DNA of 64,000 bases, taken from Microbacterium sp. Yaish 1 (GTDB lineage: Bacteria; Actinomycetota; Actinomycetes; Actinomycetales; Microbacteriaceae). The translations under genes were made by a program, and so were the position numbers. The first letter of the stretch is position 1. Each line of letters opens with the position of its first letter. The notes beneath the pieces are model-generated. The model was not told the origin of the DNA and did no database searches. It saw nothing but the letters and a program-made list of their open reading frames with translations. The stretch is taken from NCBI RefSeq assembly GCF_002245215.1, contig NZ_NPMR01000001.1, forward strand, positions 992,001 through 1,056,000, given 5' to 3'. This document shows, one piece after another, positions 46,169 to 60,818 of the stretch.

Positions 46169-47941
46169 TCAGGTTCCCGGGCGCTCGATGCGCAGTTCCG
46201 CGTCGCCGAGGAGGAAGCGCTCGCCTGCCGGGGCGTCCGATCCGGGCTCGAGCTCGATCTCGGTGCCGAGGAAGTTGGTCAGCACGACCCCGTTGGTCGA
46301 GTGGAGATCGGTGATGTGCCACAGACCCGAACGCAGCTCCAGCCGCGCGTGCGTCTTCGACACGGTGCGCGTGCGGTCCTCGATGGCCACGAGCTGAGCG
46401 CGCGGGTAGGCGGGGTCGGGTGCGGGCTGACGACCCACGATCGCGACGTCGCCCGTGAGGGGCATGACCTCGCCGTCGGGCAGGACGAGCTGCCAGTACA
46501 CCCGGCGCCGCGCGACGACGACGGTGTGGTCGATCTCGCCGTCGTCGGGCCCCTCGGCGCGGCGCAGCTGAGCGGGCACCGCCGCCTCCGCCGTCCGCGG
46601 TGCGCCGGCTGCCGGCGCGCTCGCGACGGCCGAGACCTCGTCGGAGAGCTCCGGGAACTCGTCGGGAGTCCGCGCGAAGGCCCGACGGGCGATCGGGGTC
46701 GCGGGCACGGCATCCCACGTCCGGCGTCCCGCCCCCACCCCTGCGGCGGAATCCGGGTCGGCGAACGAGGGGATGACCCCCGGGCGATCGGATGCGGCGC
46801 GCGAGGGGAACGGCGACGGCGAGATCGCCGAGACGTCGTCGATCTCGGACGGCCAGCGGGCGTCGTCCGAGCCGTCGTCGTCGGCCTCCTCGACCGCTCC
46901 GGCGCTGTCGGCGTCCGCGCGGGTCTCCGCGGCCGGCGCGGGGTCGCGGAGGATCGGCTCGCGCGCTTCGCGCGGCGCTGGCTCGGAGAACGCCGGCCGG
47001 GCCTCGGGCTGCGCAGGCGCCGGCGCCTGCGGCTGCGACGAGATCGCCGAGGGCGCGGCCGGCGCGACCGGCTCGGCCAGCGGCGCGGTCTCAGCAGCCG
47101 CCGCGGGCGCGGGTGCGGCCTGCTCGGCGGCCGGGGCGAAGAGCGCGGCGACGGGGTCGGCATCGGCGGCGACGGATGCCGGCGCCGGAGCGTCTGATGC
47201 CGCGGCGGCAGACAGGCCGGCGTCGTGCGTGGCGCGCTCGTGGGCGGCAGACTCGTCCGCGGCGGGCGCGGCAGCGGCAGGCGCGCCGGCGGCAGGCGCC
47301 TCAGTGGGGGCGAACGGCGACGGCGGGGCCCACGGCGAGGGCTGCAGGTCGGTCGGCTCCGGCTCGCGTTCGGGAGCGGCTTCACCGCTGGCGGCGAGCG
47401 GTTCGGGGCTGAAGTGGCGCGCGGACAGCGTCGGGGTGGCCAGGGTCGGGGGCGCCGCGGGTTCCGGGGTGCGCCGCACTCCGAGAACCGGGTCGTCCTG
47501 CTGATCGGAGTCGGACAGCGGCGGTGTGAAGACCCACGGCGGGGGCGCCACCTCGGCGGTGCGCTCCTCTCGCCAGCGCGCGGGCCCCAGCCCCAGGATG
47601 CTCGCCCACACGACGAAGAGCAGGGCGGCCAGCACCGTCATACCGGGGCCGACGCCGAAGCCGCGACCGATGCGGTGCGCGGCCATCACCAGCAGCACGT
47701 AGACCACGACCGGGCCGGCGACGGGGACGAGACCGATGAGGACGAGCCACGGGCTGAAACCGGCGATGCGCAGCACGACCGCGATGTTCAGCACGGGCAC
47801 CCATCCCTGCCACGGCTCCTCGTCGGTCTTGCGGAACAGGCCGGCCAGCGCCAGCGCCGTCCAGACGTACAGGACCGCACCCAGCACCGTCGAGAGCACG
47901 ACGAGGAGGATGAGGAGCGATTCGTTGCCGGAGGTGGTCAT
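46169..47941 (-). CDS. membrane protein with C-terminal FHA domain
   Basis: The 590-residue protein begins with three or four membrane helices (to about residue 125) like DUF5684 or signal-peptidase-I-like membrane domains. A disordered Ala/Pro/Glu-rich linker of over 300 residues follows, and the protein ends in a forkhead-associated domain (about 495-585; VGRQPAPD, SKTHARLELR, LHSTNGV). FHA domains bind phosphothreonine, so a Ser/Thr kinase partner elsewhere is expected. TATCGT lies 8 nt before the ATG at 47941. Neighbouring minus-strand genes are of unknown role. Confidence 0.8.
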   Translation of the reverse strand: MTTSGNESLLILLVVLSTVLGAVLYVWTALALAGLFRKTDEEPWQGWVPVLNIAVVLRIAGFSPWLVLIGLVPVAGPVVVYVLLVMAAHRIGRGFGVGPGMTVLAALLFVVWASILGLGPARWREERTAEVAPPPWVFTPPLSDSDQQDDPVLGVRRTPEPAAPPTLATPTLSARHFSPEPLAASGEAAPEREPEPTDLQPSPWAPPSPFAPTEAPAAGAPAAAAPAADESAAHERATHDAGLSAAAASDAPAPASVAADADPVAALFAPAAEQAAPAPAAAAETAPLAEPVAPAAPSAISSQPQAPAPAQPEARPAFSEPAPREAREPILRDPAPAAETRADADSAGAVEEADDDGSDDARWPSEIDDVSAISPSPFPSRAASDRPGVIPSFADPDSAAGVGAGRRTWDAVPATPIARRAFARTPDEFPELSDEVSAVASAPAAGAPRTAEAAVPAQLRRAEGPDDGEIDHTVVVARRRVYWQLVLPDGEVMPLTGDVAIVGRQPAPDPAYPRAQLVAIEDRTRTVSKTHARLELRSGLWHITDLHSTNGVVLTNFLGTEIELEPGSDAPAGERFLLGDAELRIERPGT

Positions 47942-47981
47942 CGCATCCCACGATAGAGCCCGCGCGGGCCGGTCACCGTCG

Positions 47982-48644
47982 TCACGAGTCGCCTCCGCGT
48001 TCGGCACCGGGTTCGAAGGGGGCGTCGAGCGATCGGGTGAGCTCGGCGAGCATGGCCTCGATCTGCGGTTCGACGTGCTGCGCCACGGCCGCCTGCACGC
48101 GCAGCCGGTGGTGCAGGAGCACGGCGCAGACCTCGCGCCCGATCATGTTGGCGTAGTCGTCGGCGAGACCGACCTCCTGACGCAGGGCGGCCTTCGCCTC
48201 GCTGCTGAGCGGCGGGAGCTCGGGCACGGCGTCGTCGGATTCCTGCGCGAGCCCCGAGATCGTGAACAGGAAAGGCGCCCCGGCCACCGGCTCGGGGTCG
48301 AGGGGCAACCCCTCGAACTCGGGCTCGAGCCCCTCGGCGGGACGGTAGCTCCGTGCCCGGTTGCGCGCGGCCTGCTGGTCGAGCTCGGCCTGCAGCATCG
48401 GCAGGTTCCGCGAGGTGTACTCGGCGACGGCGGCATCCACAATCGCCTTCATCCGCGTCGACAGGCCGTGCTGCACGCCATGCGGCACGTCCGATCCGAG
48501 TCCCACCGCAGACAGGACGGGCGAGCCGATGCATCGACGACAGGGAGCGACCCGCCCTCGGTGGGTCGCCGGCTGCCAGCGCGGCAGCCAGCGCAGCCAG
48601 GCATCCACCGCCTGGCTGACCTGGGTCTCGAGCGACCGCTCCAC
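47982..48644 (-). CDS. conserved-looking soluble protein of unknown function
   Basis: The 220-residue protein is mostly helical, has CRRC near residue 35 and no signal or membrane segment. I do not recognise the family. The GTG at 48644 has GACAAT (48651-48656, minus strand) exactly 6 nt upstream and no ribosome binding site. It is followed 40 nt later by the FHA gene, which has its own -10-like element. Confidence 0.62.
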   Translation of the reverse strand: MERSLETQVSQAVDAWLRWLPRWQPATHRGRVAPCRRCIGSPVLSAVGLGSDVPHGVQHGLSTRMKAIVDAAVAEYTSRNLPMLQAELDQQAARNRARSYRPAEGLEPEFEGLPLDPEPVAGAPFLFTISGLAQESDDAVPELPPLSSEAKAALRQEVGLADDYANMIGREVCAVLLHHRLRVQAAVAQHVEPQIEAMLAELTRSLDAPFEPGAERGGDS

Positions 48645-48689
48645 GGGGCTATTGTCGCCGATCCCGGCCGGTGGCGCGGGGATTTCGCG

Positions 48690-49163
48690 TCATTCGTCCT
48701 CGTCGCGTTCCCAGGCCCACCGCGGCGGCGTCGCCCGCGTCCGCACCAGCGCGACGGCCGACCATCCCGATATGGCCGCCGCGGCGACGAGCAGCATCCC
48801 GAACCACGACACCGCGAACCCGCCGGCGGCGGCGAGGGCACGAGCCGGGTCGACCCCCACGACCAGCGCGGACGCGACCAGGCCCGCGAGGTACGACAGC
48901 AGCGCGATGACCCCCGTGAGGACGGAGATGGCATACGACGGATGCGGCGCCCGCAGCGCGACGGTCAGCGTGAGCGCGATCGCGACGACGGCTGCGGCGA
49001 AGCCGACGGCGCCGGGGATCGGCCCGAGCCCGCGGACCGCGACGACGTCCTGACCGGTCACCAGGCTCAGGATGCCCAAGCCGCAGATGGCGAGCGCCCC
49101 GAAGCCCACGACCGCGAAAGCGGTGGCGAGCCCGGGGCGCATTCCGCCGGAGGCAGTGGTCAT
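48690..49163 (-). CDS. four-helix membrane protein of unknown function
   Basis: The 157-residue protein has four predicted membrane helices (about residues 13-33, 46-68, 80-100 and 114-138) and an acidic tail WAWERDEDE. It overlaps the upstream gene's stop by one base, so it belongs to the same operon. No family is recognised. Confidence 0.65.
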   Translation of the reverse strand: MTTASGGMRPGLATAFAVVGFGALAICGLGILSLVTGQDVVAVRGLGPIPGAVGFAAAVVAIALTLTVALRAPHPSYAISVLTGVIALLSYLAGLVASALVVGVDPARALAAAGGFAVSWFGMLLVAAAAISGWSAVALVRTRATPPRWAWERDEDE

Positions 49164-50269
49164 CAGTAGCGGTGCAGCTGCGGTCCCGCCTCGAGCGTGC
49201 GCTCGTACTCGCGCTGCGCCTCGGCGTTGAGCTCGGTGACCCGACGACCGCGGGCGGCGACCCAGGCGCCGAACCAGATCGTCAGCTCGCGGCCGGCGAC
49301 CAGTGCGACGAGCGCCAGCGGAGCGAAGGCCTGCTCACCCACGATCGTGAGCGCCTGGCTCGGCGCGATCGTCCAGAAGGGCGCCTGGAAGAGCTGTCCC
49401 GCGATGTGTCCGGCATAGGACGCCAGACCCACCAGGAGGCCGAGCAGGACCCAGAGGCCCCAGCGGCCGCGGTTGATGAAGGCGCCCAGGATCCAGAACG
49501 CCAGGAAGAACACGACGACGGGAACCCAGAGCCACCAGGAGGTGGCGGCCGCGAGAGCCTGCTCGCCGATGTTCGCGGTCGTGACCTCGCCGCGGACGGC
49601 GTCGATACCCAGCGCCGCTCCGAGGTAGATCAGGGCGAAGGCGATGGCGGCGAGGAGGCCGATGGCCCCGGCCGCGCCGCGGTTGCCGCGCGGCGTCGGC
49701 GCCTCGGGCGCCTGCACGAAGATCGGCTGCGGGCTCGGAGCTGCAGCCGCCGGGGTCTCGGCGACGGGCTCGCTCGCGCTCACCGTGCTCGTGCGCTCGG
49801 CGTCGTCGGCACGGTAGGCCCGCGTCGCGGTGTCGCTGGCGGCTGCGCCCGCGGCGCCACCGGCGGCCGTGGTGCCGGCGGCCGTGGTGCCGGCCGCGGC
49901 AGCATCGGCATCGCGATCCGCGGGGGTCGTGTCGCCGTCGCGCGGGGTGTCCCACTCGCTCGGCGAGTTCCAGCTGTCGGAGGTCGCGGACGAGCCGACG
50001 GTGTCGGTGCGCTCGTCGCGCGCGGCGGCGTCGAGCCGGGCGGCATCGGCGTCGGAGGTCGTGCGATCGGCCGCGGGTCGTTCTGCGTCGTCGGCGCTCG
50101 CGGACCGCTCGGGCAGAGTCCCGGAGCCGGCGTAGGCGGCATCCCAGTCATCGGCCGAGACCGCATCGCGCGACGCCTCGGCGTCGGCGAGCCCTGCCCG
50201 GGCGCTGCCCACGACGTCGTCCACCGGCTTCGGCTCGTCGACCGGCTCGCCGTACTTGGGGTCGCTCAT
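49163..50269 (-). CDS. membrane protein with long acidic N-terminal region
   Basis: The 368-residue protein has an Asp/Ala/Ser/Thr-rich, probably disordered, cytoplasmic region to about residue 190, including a small AAGTTAAGTTAAGG repeat. Four or five membrane helices follow (about 200-345) and a short basic and acidic tail. The start at 50269 has GAGGAG about 8 nt upstream. The downstream four-helix gene overlaps its stop. The role is unknown; the layout is common in actinobacterial envelope proteins. Confidence 0.65.
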   Translation of the reverse strand: MSDPKYGEPVDEPKPVDDVVGSARAGLADAEASRDAVSADDWDAAYAGSGTLPERSASADDAERPAADRTTSDADAARLDAAARDERTDTVGSSATSDSWNSPSEWDTPRDGDTTPADRDADAAAAGTTAAGTTAAGGAAGAAASDTATRAYRADDAERTSTVSASEPVAETPAAAAPSPQPIFVQAPEAPTPRGNRGAAGAIGLLAAIAFALIYLGAALGIDAVRGEVTTANIGEQALAAATSWWLWVPVVVFFLAFWILGAFINRGRWGLWVLLGLLVGLASYAGHIAGQLFQAPFWTIAPSQALTIVGEQAFAPLALVALVAGRELTIWFGAWVAARGRRVTELNAEAQREYERTLEAGPQLHRY

Positions 50270-50398
50270 GCGATGTGCTCCTCACGCGGTGGCCGGTGCC
50301 GCCGCAGAGGCGAGGATATCCCGGCGATGCGGGCGCGCCGGGGAGGCGTGCCGACGTGTCTGCGCACCCGTCCGGGCGGCCGGACGTATCGTCGTCCC

Positions 50399-51046
50399 AT
50401 GACCTCGCGCGCCCTCCCCCGCCTCGCGCCCGCCGCCCTGCTCGTCGCGGTCGCGCTGCTCGCGGGCTGCGCCCCCGAGCCCGGCACCGGCGCGGCCGCG
50501 ACGCCGGAAGCGACTGCGCCGAGCGACGCCCCGGCCCCGACCCCCGCGATGACCGTTTCCGCCGAAGCGGGCGGACCGCCGCCGGCGGCATCCGGCTCGG
50601 TCGTGTCGACCACGGTGCTGCCGCGCGACTGCGCCGGCATCCTCGGAGCCCCCGCCCGGGCCGCGCTCACTGCCGTGCCCCTGAACGACCCGAGCTTCGG
50701 CGAGAGCGGTACCCGGCCAGACGGATCGCTGCGCTGCGTCTGGGCCGACCCCGCCGCCGACACCGCGAAGATCGAGACCACGATCGCCTACGCCGAGCGC
50801 AATCCCGTGATCGACTTCTTCAACGAGCTCACCGGCATCGGGTTCACCTGTTACGAACCGGCCGGGGGCGTGCGCTGCGAGAAGACCTGGCAGAACGCGC
50901 GTTACCCCGTGACCGACGGGCGGACGCTGTTCTTCCGCGACGGCGTGCTGATCGACACGCAGTTCTCGCACCTCGCGCCCGAGGGCTACACGACCGGGAT
51001 CATCGCGTCGCTGTGGCCCGCGGGGGCCGCCACCCCCGCTCCCTGA
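50399..51046 (+). CDS. lipoprotein with four conserved cysteines, unknown function
   Basis: The 215-residue protein has a lipoprotein signal with lipobox LLAGC (Cys22), a Pro/Thr/Ala tether and a folded domain with four Cys in the pattern DCAGIL, LRCVW, GFTCYE and VRCEKT, probably two disulphides. The same pattern and the ending HLAPEGYTTGIIASLW recur in the convergent gene at 51078-51659. TATCGT (50387-50392) ends 6 nt before the ATG. No enzymatic motif is visible. Confidence 0.72.
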   Translation: MTSRALPRLAPAALLVAVALLAGCAPEPGTGAAATPEATAPSDAPAPTPAMTVSAEAGGPPPAASGSVVSTTVLPRDCAGILGAPARAALTAVPLNDPSFGESGTRPDGSLRCVWADPAADTAKIETTIAYAERNPVIDFFNELTGIGFTCYEPAGGVRCEKTWQNARYPVTDGRTLFFRDGVLIDTQFSHLAPEGYTTGIIASLWPAGAATPAP

Positions 51047-51077
51047 GGTGTTGCTCGGCCGCGGTGCTCGCGCCGGA

Positions 51078-51659
51078 TCAGTCGTCCGCGGCGAAGACCG
51101 CGTTGCCCACGCGGCTCGCGTACTGCTCGGGATGCCAGGCCGACTGCGACGTCGAGACCCAGTGCCCCTCCCCCGCCTCGATCGTCTCGACGAGTTCGCC
51201 GTCGGTGCGCGAACAAAGGGTTCGCACGCCGCTCTCGTCGCACGTGAATCCCAGAGCGGGCAGAGCGGATGCCGCGATCGAACCGGCATCCGTTCCCACC
51301 GACCCGACGGTGGTCGAGATCGAGCCGGCGTCCGAGGTCCAGACGCACGTGAAACGCACCTGGGGGGCGAGGGCCTCCACGAGGGCGACCGCCGTCGAGG
51401 CGGGGGCGTCCGAGGTCTGCTCGAGCTGCGCGCCGGGTGAGTACTGCAGGGTCACCCACAGCGCCTCGGGGTACAGGTCACGGCACTCCTGGGGCCCGTC
51501 GGCCGCGGCCGCCCCACCGGCACCGGCGCTTCCGCCGAGGAGCCCCATCCCCGTCGTGACCAGCGGGACCGTCAACACCGCGAGCGCGCCGATCACGCCG
51601 GCGCAGATGACGCCGACGATCCAGGCGAAGACGACGTTCCGACCCCCGATGCGTGCCAC
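51078..51659 (-). CDS. membrane-anchored four-cysteine protein, unknown function
   Basis: The 193-residue protein has an uncleaved membrane helix (about residues 9-40) and an outer domain with Cys in QECRDL, FTCVW, GFTCDE and TLCSRT. It matches the spacing of the lipoprotein at 50399-51046, and ends in a similar AWHPEQYASRVGNAVF. The two are diverged copies facing each other across 31 nt. The GTG start has TAGCGT (51666-51671, minus strand) 6 nt upstream. Confidence 0.7.
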   Translation of the reverse strand: MARIGGRNVVFAWIVGVICAGVIGALAVLTVPLVTTGMGLLGGSAGAGGAAAADGPQECRDLYPEALWVTLQYSPGAQLEQTSDAPASTAVALVEALAPQVRFTCVWTSDAGSISTTVGSVGTDAGSIAASALPALGFTCDESGVRTLCSRTDGELVETIEAGEGHWVSTSQSAWHPEQYASRVGNAVFAADD

Positions 51660-51704
51660 CTCTCCACGCTAATCCGGTGGCGACGACTCGGACCGACCGA
51701 CACG

Positions 51705-51739
51705 ACGAAGGGCCCCGGGACATGCCCGGGGCCCTTCGT
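51705..51739 (-). terminator. intrinsic terminator after rpoC
   Basis: A perfect 15-bp stem (51705-51719 with 51725-51739) and 5-nt loop lies 15 nt past the rpoC stop at 51755. It ends the rpoB-rpoC operon. Confidence 0.85.
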
Positions 51740-51754
51740 GGGATCAGCGATCGA

Positions 51755-55627
<3,873 letters not shown>

Positions 55628-55668
55628 TGATTCTCCTGTGTCGGAATTCTGTTCGTTGCCTGGCCGGA

Positions 55669-59163
<3,495 letters not shown>

Positions 59164-59322
59164 GGGGATTACCTCCGTGGCCCGGGTGGGGCCGGTTCCT
59201 TGTCGTCAGGTGGAGTGCTCCCGGTCCGAGCTCGCGCGTCTCACGCCGTACGACGGGGCGGAATCGCGCAGAGCACAAGCCGACCACCATATGAGGGCAA
59301 GGGGACGGGAGCGCAACTACCA

Positions 59323-59351
59323 ACTATAGGCGCCGCGACGCGCCATGTCCA
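59323..59351 (-). promoter_or_regulatory. rpoB promoter
   Basis: On the minus strand TGGACA (59346-59351) and TATAGT (59323-59328) are each one base off consensus and 17 bp apart. Transcription would start near 59316, giving a leader of about 150 nt before rpoB. No transcription attenuator is obvious in 59164-59316. Confidence 0.75.
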
Positions 59352-59360
59352 GCACAATCC

Positions 59361-59389
59361 TTGACGACCCCCGGATGCTGCGGTATAAA
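59361..59389 (+). promoter_or_regulatory. strong consensus-like promoter with no plus-strand gene
   Basis: TTGACG (59361-59366), a 17-bp spacer and TATAAA (59384-59389) make one of the best vegetative promoter matches in the window. It points right, into the 3' end of the minus-strand lipoprotein genes at 59412-60748, and is back-to-back with the rpoB promoter. No plus-strand reading frame with coding character follows. An antisense or small RNA is possible. Confidence 0.5.
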
Positions 59390-59411
59390 TGCGCGCCACC
59401 CGGCGGCGCGA

Positions 59412-60014
59412 TCACTCCCACGCCCAGCTCGAGAGCACGGTCTCGGCGAGGCGACGGCGGTCGTCATCGCTCGTGTCGGCCGGCGAAGCGAAGGTGATGA
59501 CGAACGTCTGTTCGTCGCGCGTGGCGTAGTACTGATCGATCACCGTCTCCGCACCGTCCTGGGCGAGGGTCGCCACGAGGTGCGCCGACTCGCTCCCGGC
59601 GATGTCGACGCGATCCTCCAGCGAGACGTCGGTGGCCCCGACCGCCTCGAGGCTCGCCGCCCCGTCCGCCTCGACGTCGGCGGCGGTGATGACGCCGGGC
59701 GAGACGACGACGCTGATGTAGCGGCTGTCGGCATCCGCGGACTCCGACACGAAGACGTCGACCTGGCCGTCCGTCGGGTCCTGCGAGGGGATCGACCACC
59801 CCGCGGGGACGGTGAAGCTGTACCCGCTCCCCCGCACGGTCTCACCGGGACCGGCGTCGGCCGACGCGCTGCTCGTGGGCGCCGGACTCGCCGGCGCCGA
59901 GCCCGAGACCGAGGGCTCGCCGGATCCGCCCGCCGGCCGCGCGTCGCACGCCACGAGGAGCAGCGCCGCCGAGACGAGCGCGGCGGCGATCGGAGCGATC
60001 CGGGAGCGCATCAT
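59412..60014 (-). CDS. lipoprotein, PsbP-like single-domain, unknown function
   Basis: The 200-residue protein has a lipoprotein signal with lipobox LLVAC (Cys23), a Ser/Ala/Pro tether, and one alpha-beta domain starting GSGYSFTVPAGWSIP that resembles PsbP/LpqN-like surface domains. It ends LSSWAWE. The neighbour at 60113-60748 shares the pattern GYSF.VP.GW.IP, QVDVFV and SWAW, so this is a tandem duplication. TACCGT lies 7 nt before the first of two adjacent ATG codons. A small 6-bp hairpin (59392-59410) follows the stop. Confidence 0.72.
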   Translation of the reverse strand: MMRSRIAPIAAALVSAALLLVACDARPAGGSGEPSVSGSAPASPAPTSSASADAGPGETVRGSGYSFTVPAGWSIPSQDPTDGQVDVFVSESADADSRYISVVVSPGVITAADVEADGAASLEAVGATDVSLEDRVDIAGSESAHLVATLAQDGAETVIDQYYATRDEQTFVITFASPADTSDDDRRRLAETVLSSWAWE

Positions 60015-60064
60015 GCCTCACACGGTAGGCGAATCCGCCGCGCCGGCACTCCCCTTGACACGCG

Positions 60065-60099
60065 AACGCGCCGCCCGCTGCGGGAGCGGACGGCGCGTT
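60065..60099 (-). terminator. stem-loop between the tandem lipoprotein genes
   Basis: Arms 60065-60079 and 60085-60099 pair at 14 of 15 positions around a 5-nt loop, 13 nt past the stop of the gene ending at 60113. Each lipoprotein gene therefore appears to be a separate unit. Confidence 0.75.
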
Positions 60100-60112
60100 G
60101 CGGGAGTGAGGA

Positions 60113-60748
60113 TCAGGCCCACGCCCACGAGGCGAGGACGGCGTCGTAGACGGCCGCACGGTCGGCCTCCGAGACGTCCGGGCTGAACGAGAAGGTCACG
60201 ACGTAGGTCTGGTCGTCGTGCGAGGGGTAGAACTGGTCGACGTTGTAGGTGACGTCCTGCTGCGTGACGGATGCCGTGATGTGAGCCGATTCGCCGCCGG
60301 CGATCGAGGTGCGCTCCTGGACGGTGACGTCGGTCGCGCCGGCCTGCCCCTCGAGCTCCTCGACACCGTACTTCTCGACGTCGTCGGCGGAGATCGCCTG
60401 CGGCGCGGGCGAGAGCACGACGTTGACGTTGTCGGCGAAGGTCGCGGAGGGGTCGGAGAGATCGGCGACGAACACGTCGACCTGCTCCATGCCGGGGAGC
60501 TCCTGCTCGGGGATCGCCCATCCCTCGGGAACCGAGAAGCTGTAGCCGGTGCCCGTGATCATCTCGCCGGAGGCCGGCGCGACATCGGGAGCGCTGGCTG
60601 CGGGAGCGGACGACGACGACGACGGGGCGGACGATGCGCCGGCGTCCCCCGACGCCGCGGTGTCGCCCGCCTGCCCGCCGCATCCGGCGAGGAGAAGAGC
60701 CGCGGAGACGAGCAGCGCGGCGGATGTGGTGGTCTTGGTGCGAGTCAT
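60113..60748 (-). CDS. lipoprotein, paralogue of its neighbour
   Basis: The 211-residue protein has lipobox LLAGC (Cys23), a low-complexity Ser/Ala/Pro tether to about residue 60, and the same domain as the downstream gene (GTGYSFSVPEGWAIP to ASWAWA). Similarity to LpqN/PsbP-type domains is by pattern only. TAGCGT lies 7 nt before the ATG. The two genes are the same strand but separated by a terminator, so copies arose by tandem duplication with their control regions. Confidence 0.72.
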   Translation of the reverse strand: MTRTKTTTSAALLVSAALLLAGCGGQAGDTAASGDAGASSAPSSSSSAPAASAPDVAPASGEMITGTGYSFSVPEGWAIPEQELPGMEQVDVFVADLSDPSATFADNVNVVLSPAPQAISADDVEKYGVEELEGQAGATDVTVQERTSIAGGESAHITASVTQQDVTYNVDQFYPSHDDQTYVVTFSFSPDVSEADRAAVYDAVLASWAWA

Positions 60749-60795
60749 GGCATCGACGCTAGGGGACCCGCCGCATCCGCACGCGGTCTTGACAC

Positions 60796-60809
60796 GGGGA
60801 GTTCTCCCC
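60796..60809 (-). terminator. short hairpin after pxpBC
   Basis: GGGGAG (60796-60801) and CTCCCC (60804-60809) form a 6-bp stem with a 2-nt loop, 9 nt past the pxpBC stop at 60819. It is a modest terminator candidate. Confidence 0.4.
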
Positions 60810-60818
60810 CTTGACGGA

